32,805 nucleotides of DNA from DAIUCA01 sp964613675 (GTDB lineage: Bacteria > Pseudomonadota > Gammaproteobacteria > Competibacterales > Competibacteraceae): positions 1-32,805 of the forward strand of contig CAZTIH010000014.1 of assembly GCA_964613675.1 (NCBI GenBank), written 5' to 3'. Shown piece after piece: positions 1 to 7,238 of this stretch (the first letter of the stretch is position 1; every line of letters starts with the position of its first letter). The notes below the pieces were generated by a model, which saw only the letters and a program-made list of their open reading frames with translations, had not been told where the DNA came from and made no database searches. The position numbers and the translations under genes were made by a program.

Positions 1-40
1 GGTGAGGTCGGGTGCCGTGGTGTGGCGGGCGGGGGGCATC
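1..40 (+). ncRNA. ffs: 3' end of signal recognition particle RNA (4.5S RNA), cut by the window edge
   Basis: The first ~40 bases contain GGTGCCGTGGTGTGGCGGGC followed by a G run. This matches, from memory, the 3' strand of bacterial 4.5S RNA (GTGCCGGGATGTAGCTGGCAGGG in E. coli). The apical GGAA-loop half lies outside the window, so base pairing cannot be tested. Position supports the call: in Pseudomonas and other gammaproteobacteria ffs lies directly upstream of dnaX-ybaB-recR, as here. The RNA would bind Ffh and target membrane proteins to the Sec machinery. The exact 3' end is uncertain, and the gap to the dnaX start is only about 18 bases. Confidence 0.55.
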
Positions 41-57
41 TCCCCGACGAGTGATTT

Positions 58-1332
58 ATGACTCACCGCGTTCTTGCCCGCGTTTATCGTCCCAAACGCT
101 TTAGCGAACTCGTCGGTCAAGCCCACGTAGTTCGCGCCCTGCATCATGCCCTCTCCAAGCAACAGCTCCATCAAGCCCTCTTATTTACGGGGACACGTGG
201 TGTTGGCAAAACCACGCTTTCCCGATTAGTGGCTAAGGCGCTGAACTGTGAAACGGGTATTACGCCTGAGCCTTGTGGGGTCTGTACGATCTGTAAAGCG
301 GTGGATGAGGGGCGGTTTGTCGATCTGATCGAAGTCGATGCCGCGTCGCGAACGGGGGTCGATGACACAAGAGAACTTCTCGATAATGTCCAGTACACCC
401 CGAGTCAAGGCCGTTTTAAGGTGTATCTTATCGACGAAGTACACATGTTCTCTAAGAGTAGTTTCAACGCGCTGCTGAAGACATTAGAAGAACCGCCGGC
501 GCATGTGCAGTTTCTGTTAGCGACGACCGACCCACAAAAAGTCCCGCCAACGGTGTTATCGCGCTGTCTGCAATTTCATCTGCGACGTGTCCCTGAAACG
601 GTGATTGCAGAACATCTACGGAAAATTGCCGATCTCGAACACATTCAAGCTGAAGAGGCCGCTTTACAGCTCATTGCCCAGGTTGGGGATGGTAGCTTGC
701 GCGATGCGTTGAGTTTGTTAGATCAAGCAAGAGCGTACGGAGGGGATACTCTTAAACTTGATGAAGTATCAACCTTATTAGGGCGAGTCGATCAGCGACG
801 GTTGATTGGGTTATTAAATGCTTTGGCTGCGAGAAATGGGGCATCGTTGCTCTCTCAAGTGGCTGAACTCGACGCCCTAGCCCCAGATTACCAGGGGTTG
901 TTAGGGGAGTTAGCCGCGTTGTTACAGCAGTTGGCCGTCGCACAACTCATACCAGAACGCCAGAACGCCCTAGATTCGCCCCTTACTGCCTTGTTGTCCT
1001 TGTTTTCCCCCGAAGATTTACAACTTGCCTACCAAATCGCGTTATCTGCACGGCGCGAACTGGCCTGGGCAATCTCGACCAGAAGCGGCTTTGAAATGGC
1101 ATTGTTGCGCATGTTGCATTTTTGTCCTTTGGAACTCGGCGAAACGGTGACAAATGTCGCCTCTCCGATGTCGAAAAATGAGAATTCTGCTGCGTCTGCG
1201 TCAGCTATTTCGGAGCACGAAAATTTAAAAGCCGCGCTGTTAAGGGATCCCATCGTGCAGGGACTCCAAACGCATTTGGGTGCAGAACTCGATGAAACGT
1301 CGATTAAACCGACAAAATTAGATTCAGAATAA
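58..1332 (+). CDS. dnaX: DNA polymerase III clamp-loader subunit DnaX, short (gamma-length) form
   Basis: ATPase of the clamp loader that opens the beta sliding clamp and places it on primed DNA. The 424-residue product shows Walker A GTRGVGKT (45-52), a zinc knuckle with Cys64, 73, 76 and 79, Walker B LIDEVH (124-129) and the SRC sensor motif (168-170), then the helical domain III up to about residue 365. Long DnaX (tau) of related bacteria is usually 550-700 residues, because it carries domains IV and V for helicase and polymerase contacts. Here only ~60 residues follow domain III. The last ~27 (DPIVQGLQTHLGAELD and onward) resemble the extreme C-terminus of tau proteins, suggesting the middle of domains IV-V was lost. 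No in-frame or frameshifted extension fits before ybaB. First gene of a dnaX-ybaB-recR unit. Confidence 0.95.
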   Translation: MTHRVLARVYRPKRFSELVGQAHVVRALHHALSKQQLHQALLFTGTRGVGKTTLSRLVAKALNCETGITPEPCGVCTICKAVDEGRFVDLIEVDAASRTGVDDTRELLDNVQYTPSQGRFKVYLIDEVHMFSKSSFNALLKTLEEPPAHVQFLLATTDPQKVPPTVLSRCLQFHLRRVPETVIAEHLRKIADLEHIQAEEAALQLIAQVGDGSLRDALSLLDQARAYGGDTLKLDEVSTLLGRVDQRRLIGLLNALAARNGASLLSQVAELDALAPDYQGLLGELAALLQQLAVAQLIPERQNALDSPLTALLSLFSPEDLQLAYQIALSARRELAWAISTRSGFEMALLRMLHFCPLELGETVTNVASPMSKNENSAASASAISEHENLKAALLRDPIVQGLQTHLGAELDETSIKPTKLDSE

Positions 1333-1363
1333 TTTTGCAACATCAACTTAAGGTGCTACTAAA

Positions 1364-1693
1364 ATGATGAAAGGCGGCCTCGGCAATCTGATGAAACAAG
1401 CGCAAAAAATGCAGGAAAATCTGCAAAAAGCGCAGGAAGAGTTGGCGACTTTAGAAGTCACTGGCGAAGCGGGTGGTGGTTTAGTGAAGGTAACCTTGAC
1501 GGGAAAATATGCCGCCAAGCGCGTCGAACTCGATGATTCGTTACTCAAAGACGATGATAAAGACATGCTCGAAGATCTGATCGCCGCGGCGATGAACGAT
1601 GCCGTTCGGAAAATCGAACAGCTTACCCAAGAACGTTACTCGGGCATGACGGCTGGGTTAAATCTGCCAGGTGGGTTCAAGTTGCCCTTCTAA
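1364..1693 (+). CDS. ybaB: YbaB/EbfC-family nucleoid-associated protein
   Basis: Small dimeric DNA-binding protein of 109 residues, the usual family length (105-115). The N-terminal helix MKGGLGNLMKQAQKMQENLQ, the central GEAGGGLVKVTLTGKY strand segment and the acidic helix LLKDDDKDMLEDLIAAAMNDA are typical of the family. Members bind DNA as tweezer-like dimers and are linked to nucleoid organisation or recombination together with RecR. An AAGGTG ribosome binding site lies at about 1350-1354 ahead of the ATG. It lies 31 bases after dnaX and 17 before recR, the conserved gammaproteobacterial order, so the three are very likely cotranscribed. Confidence 0.95.
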   Translation: MMKGGLGNLMKQAQKMQENLQKAQEELATLEVTGEAGGGLVKVTLTGKYAAKRVELDDSLLKDDDKDMLEDLIAAAMNDAVRKIEQLTQERYSGMTAGLNLPGGFKLPF

Positions 1694-1710
1694 GCAAATC
1701 ACTCCTATTT

Positions 1711-2307
1711 ATGTCCACGTTGTTCGGGCAACTGGTGACGGCGCTGCGATGTTTACCGGGCGTCGGCCCCAAAACCGCTCAACGAATGGCGTTGCATTTG
1801 CTGGAGCGCAATCGAGAAGGGGCACAGCGGTTAGTCGATGTCCTCACGCAATCGCTTGAACGCATGGGGCATTGTCGCTCGTGTCGCAACCTCACCGAAG
1901 ACGAAATCTGCGGTATTTGTGCTGATGACCGACGGGATAGCCAAATTCTCTGTATCGTCGAAACGCCTGCGGATGTCCTCGCACTAGAACACGCCGTGGG
2001 GTATCGCGGGCGCTATTTCGTACTGTTGGGCCGCTTATCACCTCTCGATGGCATGGGGCCTGCGCAACTCGGTCTGGATTTGTTGGAGGAGCGACTGGCT
2101 AGTGGCGAGATTACCGAATTGATTTTGGCGACCAACCCCACGGTAGAGGGGGAAGCGACGGCTTACTATATCGCTGAATTAGCGCAACAATTCGGCATTG
2201 CCATGACGCGAATTGCTCACGGTGTTCCGTTGGGGGGCGAACTGGAGTACACCGACCAGACAACTTTGGCCCATGCGTTCTCTGGACGGCGGAAATTTAA
2301 TCTGTAA
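1711..2307 (+). CDS. recR: Recombination mediator RecR
   Basis: Works with RecO (and RecF) to load RecA on SSB-coated single-stranded DNA during gap repair. The 198 residues are full length. The order is helix-hairpin-helix LPGVGPKTAQRMA (15-27), a four-cysteine zinc finger (Cys55, 58, 67, 70), a Toprim domain from about residue 79 (ILCIVETPADVLALE) and the C-terminal HGVPLGGELEYTDQTTL Walker-B-like stretch. No clear Shine-Dalgarno precedes the ATG. Translation may be coupled to ybaB, whose stop is 17 bases upstream. Confidence 0.97.
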   Translation: MSTLFGQLVTALRCLPGVGPKTAQRMALHLLERNREGAQRLVDVLTQSLERMGHCRSCRNLTEDEICGICADDRRDSQILCIVETPADVLALEHAVGYRGRYFVLLGRLSPLDGMGPAQLGLDLLEERLASGEITELILATNPTVEGEATAYYIAELAQQFGIAMTRIAHGVPLGGELEYTDQTTLAHAFSGRRKFNL

Positions 2308-2342
2308 ATCCTGTTATCAGAACGTTAAACGCGGAGAATGCG

Positions 2343-2687
2343 ATGACTGAAACCATCTTTAACAAAATTATTCGACGGGAGATCCCCGCTAAAATTGTCT
2401 ATGAGACCGATACCGTATTGGCGTTCAGAGACATCAGTCCCCAGGCCCCGACACATATTCTGATTATCCCGAAAAAGTCTATTCCGACGATTAATGCCAT
2501 CGACAAAAGTGATGCGCACCTGATCGGGGAGCTTTTTCTGGCGGCCCAAGAAATTGCAGCCCAAGAAGGCATTGCGGAAAAGGGGTATCGCGTCGTAATG
2601 AACTGCAATCAAGACGGTGGACAACATGTGTATCACATTCATCTGCATCTGTTGGGGGGACGACAAATGATGTGGCCTCCGGGATAA
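2343..2687 (+). CDS. HIT-family purine nucleoside phosphoramidase (HinT-like)
   Basis: A 114-residue histidine-triad protein. The C-terminal motif HVYHIHLHLLGG (95-106) carries the triad His98, His100 and His102, and the segment FRDISPQAPTHILIIPKK (28-45) is the conserved nucleotide-binding strand region. Family members hydrolyse adenosine phosphoramidates and act on aminoacyl-adenylates. GGAG at 2333-2336 is a good ribosome binding site for the ATG. It follows recR by 35 bases on the same strand and meets comF tail to tail. The specific name HinT fits best, but the physiological substrate is not deducible. Confidence 0.93.
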   Translation: MTETIFNKIIRREIPAKIVYETDTVLAFRDISPQAPTHILIIPKKSIPTINAIDKSDAHLIGELFLAAQEIAAQEGIAEKGYRVVMNCNQDGGQHVYHIHLHLLGGRQMMWPPG

Positions 2688-2706
2688 TGTTTTGTAAATC
2701 AATAAG

Positions 2707-3408
2707 TTAAGCTCTAGCGATTGCCCAGAGTTGCAAGTTAACCGCTTCATCGACAGAACGAATGGCATCGACCGCCGCCGCAAAGGTTGCGCCCGTGGTG
2801 AATACATCGTCGAGGAGTGCGACTGAAGCGGGTAAAGGGCTTAAGAGTTGAAACGCATCTCTTAGGTTGTCGGTACGCGCTTCCCAATCGCTTAGATTGG
2901 CATTGTGGAGCGTGTTTTTGACCCTTACCAGCGTTCTGGGCGGAAGAACAGGGATACCTAATCGGCGGCTCATTCCCCGTGCTAGCTCACGACATTGATC
3001 GAATCCTCGTTCGCGAAGGCGGTGACGGTGAGACGGAATCGGAAGAATCGCCGTAGGGCGCGGAAGTTCGTATTTCTGAATTTCCTGTACCAGCAAATCG
3101 GCTAACAAGTCGCCAAGGGAGAGTTGGTGAGGGGGATATTTAAAATGCTGTATCCACTGTGAGATGGGTTCTTGATAACGAAAAGGCGCAAAAATAGGCG
3201 CATCAGATAAGCTAGGGTGAGCGTAAAGTGTTTCCGCTTGTCGCGCTAATCGTCCAAAACAGTCATTGCAGAGATCACGGGGTTCGGGCGACACCGTTCC
3301 ACAATCCAGACATCGCGGAGGAAATAGCCAAAATGACCATTCTCTTAATAGCGCGTTGACTCTCAAAGAACGCCGATTACTATGCAAATTCATCATTTTC
3401 CACCCCAT
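2707..3408 (-). CDS. comF: ComF-family amidophosphoribosyltransferase-like protein
   Basis: ComF/GntX-type protein associated with DNA uptake and use of extracellular DNA. Up to 233 residues: an N-terminal four-cysteine zinc motif (Cys33, 36, 47, 50 in PPRCLDCG and LCNDCF), the conserved RERGFDQ segment (132-138) and a phosphoribosyltransferase PRPP loop VALLDDVFTTGAT (196-208). The start is ambiguous. The ATG at 3408 has no clear ribosome binding site, while GGGGTGG sits just ahead of tandem ATGs at 3396 and 3393, so the protein may begin five residues later. Divergent from the next gene with almost no spacer, so the two 5' ends share promoter sequence. Precise enzymatic activity of the family is unsettled. 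Confidence 0.93.
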   Translation of the reverse strand: MGWKMMNLHSNRRSLRVNALLREWSFWLFPPRCLDCGTVSPEPRDLCNDCFGRLARQAETLYAHPSLSDAPIFAPFRYQEPISQWIQHFKYPPHQLSLGDLLADLLVQEIQKYELPRPTAILPIPSHRHRLRERGFDQCRELARGMSRRLGIPVLPPRTLVRVKNTLHNANLSDWEARTDNLRDAFQLLSPLPASVALLDDVFTTGATFAAAVDAIRSVDEAVNLQLWAIARA

Positions 3409-3417
3409 TAATGCTTC

Positions 3418-3804
3418 ATGTCAGAACATAATTCACAGAAAATCGCTAAAGGCAGCGATGCCCGCAATGCGGCGACTTGGTTTCATTACGGTACTATCGT
3501 GTCCATTGTAATTCCGTTTCCCTTATTGATTTTTTGGTTTGGGTTGTCGATGTTAATTTACGCCATGAACCGCCATCATCCTAATCCCAAGGTAGGGGCT
3601 TACATTCAGAAAGCCGCTTACCGATTTTACGGCGTGGTCGGTTCATTAGTTGCGGTGGGAATTTTTTTCCCGGGCGATTGGTTGTGGTACGTCATTTTTT
3701 GGCTACTTGCCGCCGCCATCCTGATCCCGGCCTCTGTGATGGAGCTTCAGAAAATTCGTAAGGATGACTGGGTCGATGTGCGTTACGATCCCGATCACCA
3801 CTAA
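3418..3804 (+). CDS. Small multi-pass membrane protein of unknown function
   Basis: A 128-residue protein without a function I can name. After a hydrophilic N-terminus of about 22 residues come hydrophobic stretches near 26-50 (IVSIVIPFPLLIFWFGLSML), 70-86 and 88-106, consistent with three membrane segments, then a charged tail (KIRKDDWVDVRYDPDHH). The hydrophobic pattern argues for a real protein. The order of segments is loosely like DUF4870-type proteins, but I would not assign it. No convincing ribosome binding site precedes the ATG, which lies 9 bases from the divergent comF start. A leaderless transcript is possible. Confidence 0.75.
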   Translation: MSEHNSQKIAKGSDARNAATWFHYGTIVSIVIPFPLLIFWFGLSMLIYAMNRHHPNPKVGAYIQKAAYRFYGVVGSLVAVGIFFPGDWLWYVIFWLLAAAILIPASVMELQKIRKDDWVDVRYDPDHH

Positions 3805-3828
3805 ATAAAATTTTTTACCAAAACAACC

Positions 3829-3834
3829 GAGGTG
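3829..3834 (+). promoter_or_regulatory. Ribosome binding site deciding the bioY start
   Basis: GAGGTG lies 9 bases ahead of the ATG at 3844. A GTG in frame at 3832 falls inside this site and therefore should not be taken as the start. Confidence 0.7.
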
Positions 3835-3843
3835 ACTACCATC

Positions 3844-4413
3844 ATGAGTGCCACGCTTCATTTTCCGCTCGTTCAAACGCTATTTCCTGCAACTTCTCAG
3901 CGACTTTTGCGCGACATTCTGTTGATGTTTGTGGGGGCAGCGTTACTGACAATTTCTGCCAAAATCCAGATTCCTTTTGACCCAGTCCCCTTCACCATGC
4001 AGACCGCAGTGGTGTTGCTGATTGGGATGAGTTTTGGGTACCGATTGGCTGCGTTAACTGTCGGCTTTTACTTATTCCAGGGTGCGATTGGCTTACCCGT
4101 CTTTTCGCAAGGGGGCGGATTCGCTTATTTCGCTGGCCCCACCGCCGGTTACTTATGTGGATTTCTCGCCGCCGCTGCGCTGATGGGGTATTTAGCCGAA
4201 CGGGGTTGGGATCGCCGTTGGGATCTCTCTCTGTTGGCCATGACCTTGGGACATGGCGTGATTTTTCTGCTAGGCGTTGGCTGGTTAAGCCAACTCATCG
4301 GGCTGGAGACCGCCCTCGCAACAGGACTCGCCCCATTTTGGTTGAGTACCTTGTTGGAAACATTACTTGCAGCTGTTTTATTGCCGCTTGTGTGGCGTTT
4401 TCTGAAACGCTAG
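3844..4413 (+). CDS. bioY: Biotin transporter BioY (ECF S component)
   Basis: Membrane substrate-binding subunit that takes up biotin, alone or with an energy-coupling ATPase module. The 189 residues from the ATG chosen here form six hydrophobic segments. Family signatures are visible: IPFDPVPFTMQT near 44-55, GAIGLPVFSQGGGFAYFAGP near 79-98 followed by TAGYLCGF, and a C-terminal LLPLVWRFLKR. The start at 3844 is preferred over the in-frame GTG at 3832 because that codon is within the ribosome binding site. No BioM/BioN genes are present. BioY proteins without local partners are common. Convergent with the next operon, with only 9 bases between stop codons and no obvious terminator. Confidence 0.93.
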   Translation: MSATLHFPLVQTLFPATSQRLLRDILLMFVGAALLTISAKIQIPFDPVPFTMQTAVVLLIGMSFGYRLAALTVGFYLFQGAIGLPVFSQGGGFAYFAGPTAGYLCGFLAAAALMGYLAERGWDRRWDLSLLAMTLGHGVIFLLGVGWLSQLIGLETALATGLAPFWLSTLLETLLAAVLLPLVWRFLKR

Positions 4414-4422
4414 TTAGTTCGT

Positions 4423-5172
4423 CTAGTCGTTCAGCGTATCCATTAGATCGATCATAAACTCCATCTCCTCAGCTTCTAAAATTTCCCAGCCTTGGAAGCC
4501 GAGGCCCTCCAGAACACTAGGGCCTTTAGGGTCAGTCTTCATGTTTAGGAGATGTTCTAACAATTGCGGCTTATATTTGGCTAGGCGAGGCCCGACCAGT
4601 AACGCATGAGAAATATCGCGAATCGCGCTCGTCACCAAAGGCCGTAGCTGCATTTTAAGCATCTTAGAGAAGTTCTCAAAGGCTTCTTGCAGAATAAAGC
4701 CCACATCGGCTTCACCCCGCAACAACGCCTTAGCGACCAATAAATGGTTTGCTTTCGTGATGCGTCGAATCTGGTCTTTGGGAATGTCGGCAGGTTCGAT
4801 CATGATCATGCCAATCATATTGACATCGGGATCGAGGGTGCTGGCGATGCAGAGATTGGGCTTGAGATCATCAATGTGCTGAATTGGCGAGTCTGCGCGC
4901 ACGAGAATAACCGCTTCATCCTGCTTCTCTATCGGGCGGGCAATTGGAATAAACCCTTTTTCGCGAACGAGCATTGTCGCATCGTAGGGATTGGCGTAAA
5001 TGAGATCGAGGCGGTCTTCGCGAATCGCCTGCTGTTGGCTGGGAAAATCACTAAACATCTCTAAATGAATGGGCAAGTTGAGATGCCGTTGCAGCCATGT
5101 GTTGAAAATAAACCAGCCCGCAATTTTTTCAGGGTCAAAATCCGGACTAACCGTAAAAATGTGCGTATTCAT
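4423..5172 (-). CDS. PhnD-like substrate-binding-fold protein lacking a signal peptide
   Basis: A 249-residue protein with the two-lobe periplasmic-binding architecture of the phosphate/phosphonate (PhnD/SsuA) family. The hallmarks are DRLDLIYANPYDATMLVREKG (about 54-74), VILVRADSPIQHIDDLK (88-104), and GEADVGFILQEAF (about 153-165). Unlike transport proteins it begins directly with the first strand (MNTHIFTVSPDFDPEKIAGW), with no signal peptide or lipobox, so it should stay in the cytoplasm. Its ATG overlaps the stop of the PAS gene (ATGA at 5169-5172), and no ABC permease or ATPase is nearby. I infer a ligand-sensing part of the signalling operon rather than an importer. It is the last gene of the seven-gene unit. 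Confidence 0.85.
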   Translation of the reverse strand: MNTHIFTVSPDFDPEKIAGWFIFNTWLQRHLNLPIHLEMFSDFPSQQQAIREDRLDLIYANPYDATMLVREKGFIPIARPIEKQDEAVILVRADSPIQHIDDLKPNLCIASTLDPDVNMIGMIMIEPADIPKDQIRRITKANHLLVAKALLRGEADVGFILQEAFENFSKMLKMQLRPLVTSAIRDISHALLVGPRLAKYKPQLLEHLLNMKTDPKGPSVLEGLGFQGWEILEAEEMEFMIDLMDTLND

Positions 5173-5654
5173 TTTGTTTCTCGCAGAGTTTTGTACAAGA
5201 TTTCGGCTTCTTGTACTTTGCGGCGGGAGGGTTTTCGACGAACAGAGGTGTAACCGACGATTTTTCCTTGCCGTACGTTGGGAATCACTGTGGCATAGAC
5301 CCAGTAAAATCCGCCGTCTTTACGTAAATTCTTGACATAACCATGCCATTTTTTTCCCGCCGCTACGGTGTCCCATAAATCCTTGAATGCCACCGCTGGC
5401 ATATCGGGATGACGTAAAATGCTGTGATATTCGTCGATTAAATCGGCCCGCTCATGACCAGACATCTCCACGAACGACGCATTCGCATGAGTGATTTTGC
5501 CGATTAAATCTGTACACGAAACAATCAGTTTCCCATCGGGGAAGGGGATTTCGAGATCGGTTACGAGGACGCGGCGGGTCATCCCTTCAAAATAACTCAG
5601 GGTGAACTCTCTAAACGGTGCTTGACCCACATCTGCTTCTACCATGTCGCGCAT
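5169..5654 (-). CDS. Aer-like PAS-domain sensor protein
   Basis: A 161-residue protein made of one PAS domain (about 35-145). The core VSCTDLIGKITHANASFVEMSG, followed by HSILRHPDMPAVAFKDLW, KNLRKDGGFYWVYATV and GYTSVRRKPSR, is the pattern of the Aer/aerotaxis PAS subgroup. In characterised members that subgroup binds FAD or haem and senses redox state or oxygen. There is no membrane segment, methyl-accepting domain or kinase, so output must go through partners. The start at 5654 has AGGA about 11 bases upstream. A second in-frame ATG lies three codons in. Translationally coupled to the PhnD-like gene downstream and 12 bases after the roadblock gene. The bound cofactor is unknown. Confidence 0.88.
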   Translation of the reverse strand: MRDMVEADVGQAPFREFTLSYFEGMTRRVLVTDLEIPFPDGKLIVSCTDLIGKITHANASFVEMSGHERADLIDEYHSILRHPDMPAVAFKDLWDTVAAGKKWHGYVKNLRKDGGFYWVYATVIPNVRQGKIVGYTSVRRKPSRRKVQEAEILYKTLRETK

Positions 5655-5666
5655 GAGATCGGCTTC

Positions 5667-6029
5667 CTAAATGAGTTTTTTGATGGCATCCGCTGCGCGT
5701 CGGACATCGAGAAAAATGAGCCCAAGCCGTGCGTTGGGTTTCGCTAACACGGCAACGACCGCATCTTCCCCAGCTTGAGTCATCAGAACGTAACCGTGAT
5801 CCCCCTTCACCAGCACCTGTTCCAAATGACCTCTACCGAGTTCAAGCGAGGTTCGATTTCCGAGCGACAACATTGCCGCGCTCATTGCGCCCACGCGATC
5901 CTCGTCCAAGCCCGCCGGTAATAAAGCGGCCATCATTAACCCATCCGTCGAAATGACCGATGAGGCTTCTATGTCGGCGGAAGTCCCGTTTAACTCACTT
6001 AATACCGACATCAACATTTCTTCGCGCAT
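5667..6029 (-). CDS. Roadblock/LC7-domain protein (MglB-like)
   Basis: A 120-residue single-domain roadblock/LC7 protein. Visible hallmarks are the first strand ASSVISTDGLMMAALLP (22-38), the helix DRVGAMSAAMLSLGNRTSLELG, and the later strands QVLVKGDHGYVLMTQAGEDAVVAVLAKPNARLG. Such proteins form dimers that bind and regulate small Ras-like GTPases; MglB, for example, stimulates MglA in gliding and polarity control. GAGGAG lies 9 bases before the ATG. It sits two genes after the small GTPase, which strongly suggests a GTPase/GAP-type pair. The exact partner relation is inferred from context. Confidence 0.92.
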   Translation of the reverse strand: MREEMLMSVLSELNGTSADIEASSVISTDGLMMAALLPAGLDEDRVGAMSAAMLSLGNRTSLELGRGHLEQVLVKGDHGYVLMTQAGEDAVVAVLAKPNARLGLIFLDVRRAADAIKKLI

Positions 6030-6059
6030 GGACGAGACTCCTCTTAGATTAGTTTTGAA

Positions 6060-6695
6060 TTACGACTGCCAGTAACGCCAAGTTAGCGTCCAGATAAGAT
6101 CCCGAAACGCTACTTGATTGAGATTGGGCATCCCTTTGATGACCAAAGTAAAGGCCAGCTCGTTGATGATGATGGGCCACACGCCTAGTTGGCTGTGACC
6201 GCTCGCATCGCTGAGGGCCCAGCCTCGATGGTTCATACCGAGGTTGTGTTGAAGTAGCCCCCCATGACGTCGGTTGATATTCAGCAAATCCCCGCTTAAA
6301 GCCGCTAATTCCTCCGCCGTTTCGTGGTGAAAACCCGCCGTGGCAATGTAAATTCCCTGTTCATCGGCGAGCAGCGCGTGTCCTAACGCCGAGAGGGGTT
6401 CGAGTAATGTCGGGGTGATGTCGGGAAGCGGACCGATGGGGGCGAGTCGTTGCTGGGATTCACCAATTACCCATTGGCGCTGATGAAGGTGGTATAGCAA
6501 TTCCAAAGATTCTGTGGCGGTGCCGCCGTGCCAACGCTGAAGGGTTAACTCGTCGCCCCACTGACTGCTTTGCTGCCCCATCATGTTGAATAAAAAATAG
6601 CGAAGGGTTTCAGGGGCTTGGGTACAGGCTACATGGTAGGCCCCCGCAGGCGTGGGCAACATAAAGGCTGGTTTATCAAGGGTGAACTGGCTCAT
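6060..6695 (-). CDS. Divergent roadblock-like protein of unknown function
   Basis: A 211-residue protein I do not recognise by name. The N-terminal ~95 residues (FNMMGQQSSQWGDELTLQRWHGG and onward) are unassigned. The C-terminal half (about 103-205: ALGHALLADEQGIYIATAGF, then AALSGDLLNINRRHGGLL, GQLGVWP-like GHSQLGVWPIIINELAFTLVIKG) follows the strand-helix-strand pattern of a roadblock/LC7 domain. The ATG abuts the stop of the GTPase gene directly (TAGATG), so translation is coupled and the two proteins are probably made in fixed ratio. Likely a dedicated partner of the GTPase. The domain call rests on pattern alone. Confidence 0.8.
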   Translation of the reverse strand: MSQFTLDKPAFMLPTPAGAYHVACTQAPETLRYFLFNMMGQQSSQWGDELTLQRWHGGTATESLELLYHLHQRQWVIGESQQRLAPIGPLPDITPTLLEPLSALGHALLADEQGIYIATAGFHHETAEELAALSGDLLNINRRHGGLLQHNLGMNHRGWALSDASGHSQLGVWPIIINELAFTLVIKGMPNLNQVAFRDLIWTLTWRYWQS

Positions 6696-7238
6696 CTAAT
6701 CTTCTAGTCCGGGATCGAGGCTGTATAAAAGGGCTTGCACTAACATCACGACGTCGTGGCGTTCACGCGCATCGACCTGAAAAATGGGAGACTTTAACCC
6801 GTGCGCCTTCAGCGCTGTACGGTAAGTGCTGATAAAAGGTTCGCGTTTTTCATCGGCACGGGTCACGCCTACGACAAGTGCTGTTTTCGCAATAAAAGTC
6901 TGAAACGCATCGGTAAAAAATTTCAGATCCTGGAGTGGGGCTGGGCGCGTATTGTCAAGTAATAAAATAAGCCCAATGCCGCCTTCAGTCAGAATGTCCC
7001 ACATAAAATCAAACCGTTCTTGGCCAGGGGTTCCATACAAATGGATGCGTTCTTTATCGTTCAATTTGAGGATGCCGTAATCCATTGCAACGGTCGTCGT
7101 ACTCTTACGAGACTTCGTCATGTCCTGAGCTTTCGCTTCGGTGGATACCAATGGATCATCGCTCAAGGTTCTAATTGCGGTGGTCTTTCCCGCCCCTACT
7201 GGCCCGGTAAATATGATCTTATAATTTTGTGACGCCAT
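6696..7238 (-). CDS. Small Ras-like GTPase (MglA/COG2229-type)
   Basis: A 180-residue P-loop GTPase. The P-loop is GPVGAGKTT (12-20), the switch II motif is YGTPGQERF (68-76), and the G4-like segment is GVTRADE (124-130). Two deviations from textbook Ras motifs: the Asp of DxxG is Gly69, and NKxD is TRAD. The same GTPGQERF form is, as far as I recall, normal in this bacterial subgroup. Such GTPases act as molecular switches with roadblock proteins in polarity, motility or signalling. Its ATG abuts the stop of the upstream pseudo-receiver gene (TAAATG) and its stop abuts the next ATG (TAGATG), so three genes are translationally linked. The output pathway cannot be read from sequence. Confidence 0.92.
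   Translation of the reverse strand: MASQNYKIIFTGPVGAGKTTAIRTLSDDPLVSTEAKAQDMTKSRKSTTTVAMDYGILKLNDKERIHLYGTPGQERFDFMWDILTEGGIGLILLLDNTRPAPLQDLKFFTDAFQTFIAKTALVVGVTRADEKREPFISTYRTALKAHGLKSPIFQVDARERHDVVMLVQALLYSLDPGLED

Noticed and set aside
58..1363. Programmed frameshift in dnaX to make a longer tau product
   Set aside because: No slippery A-AAA-AAG type site near the end, and ybaB begins 31 bases after the stop, leaving no room for a tau extension.
3805..3843. BirA or BioR operator before bioY
   Set aside because: No TTGTAAACC/GGTTTACAA pair or TTATMKATAA-like palindrome found here.
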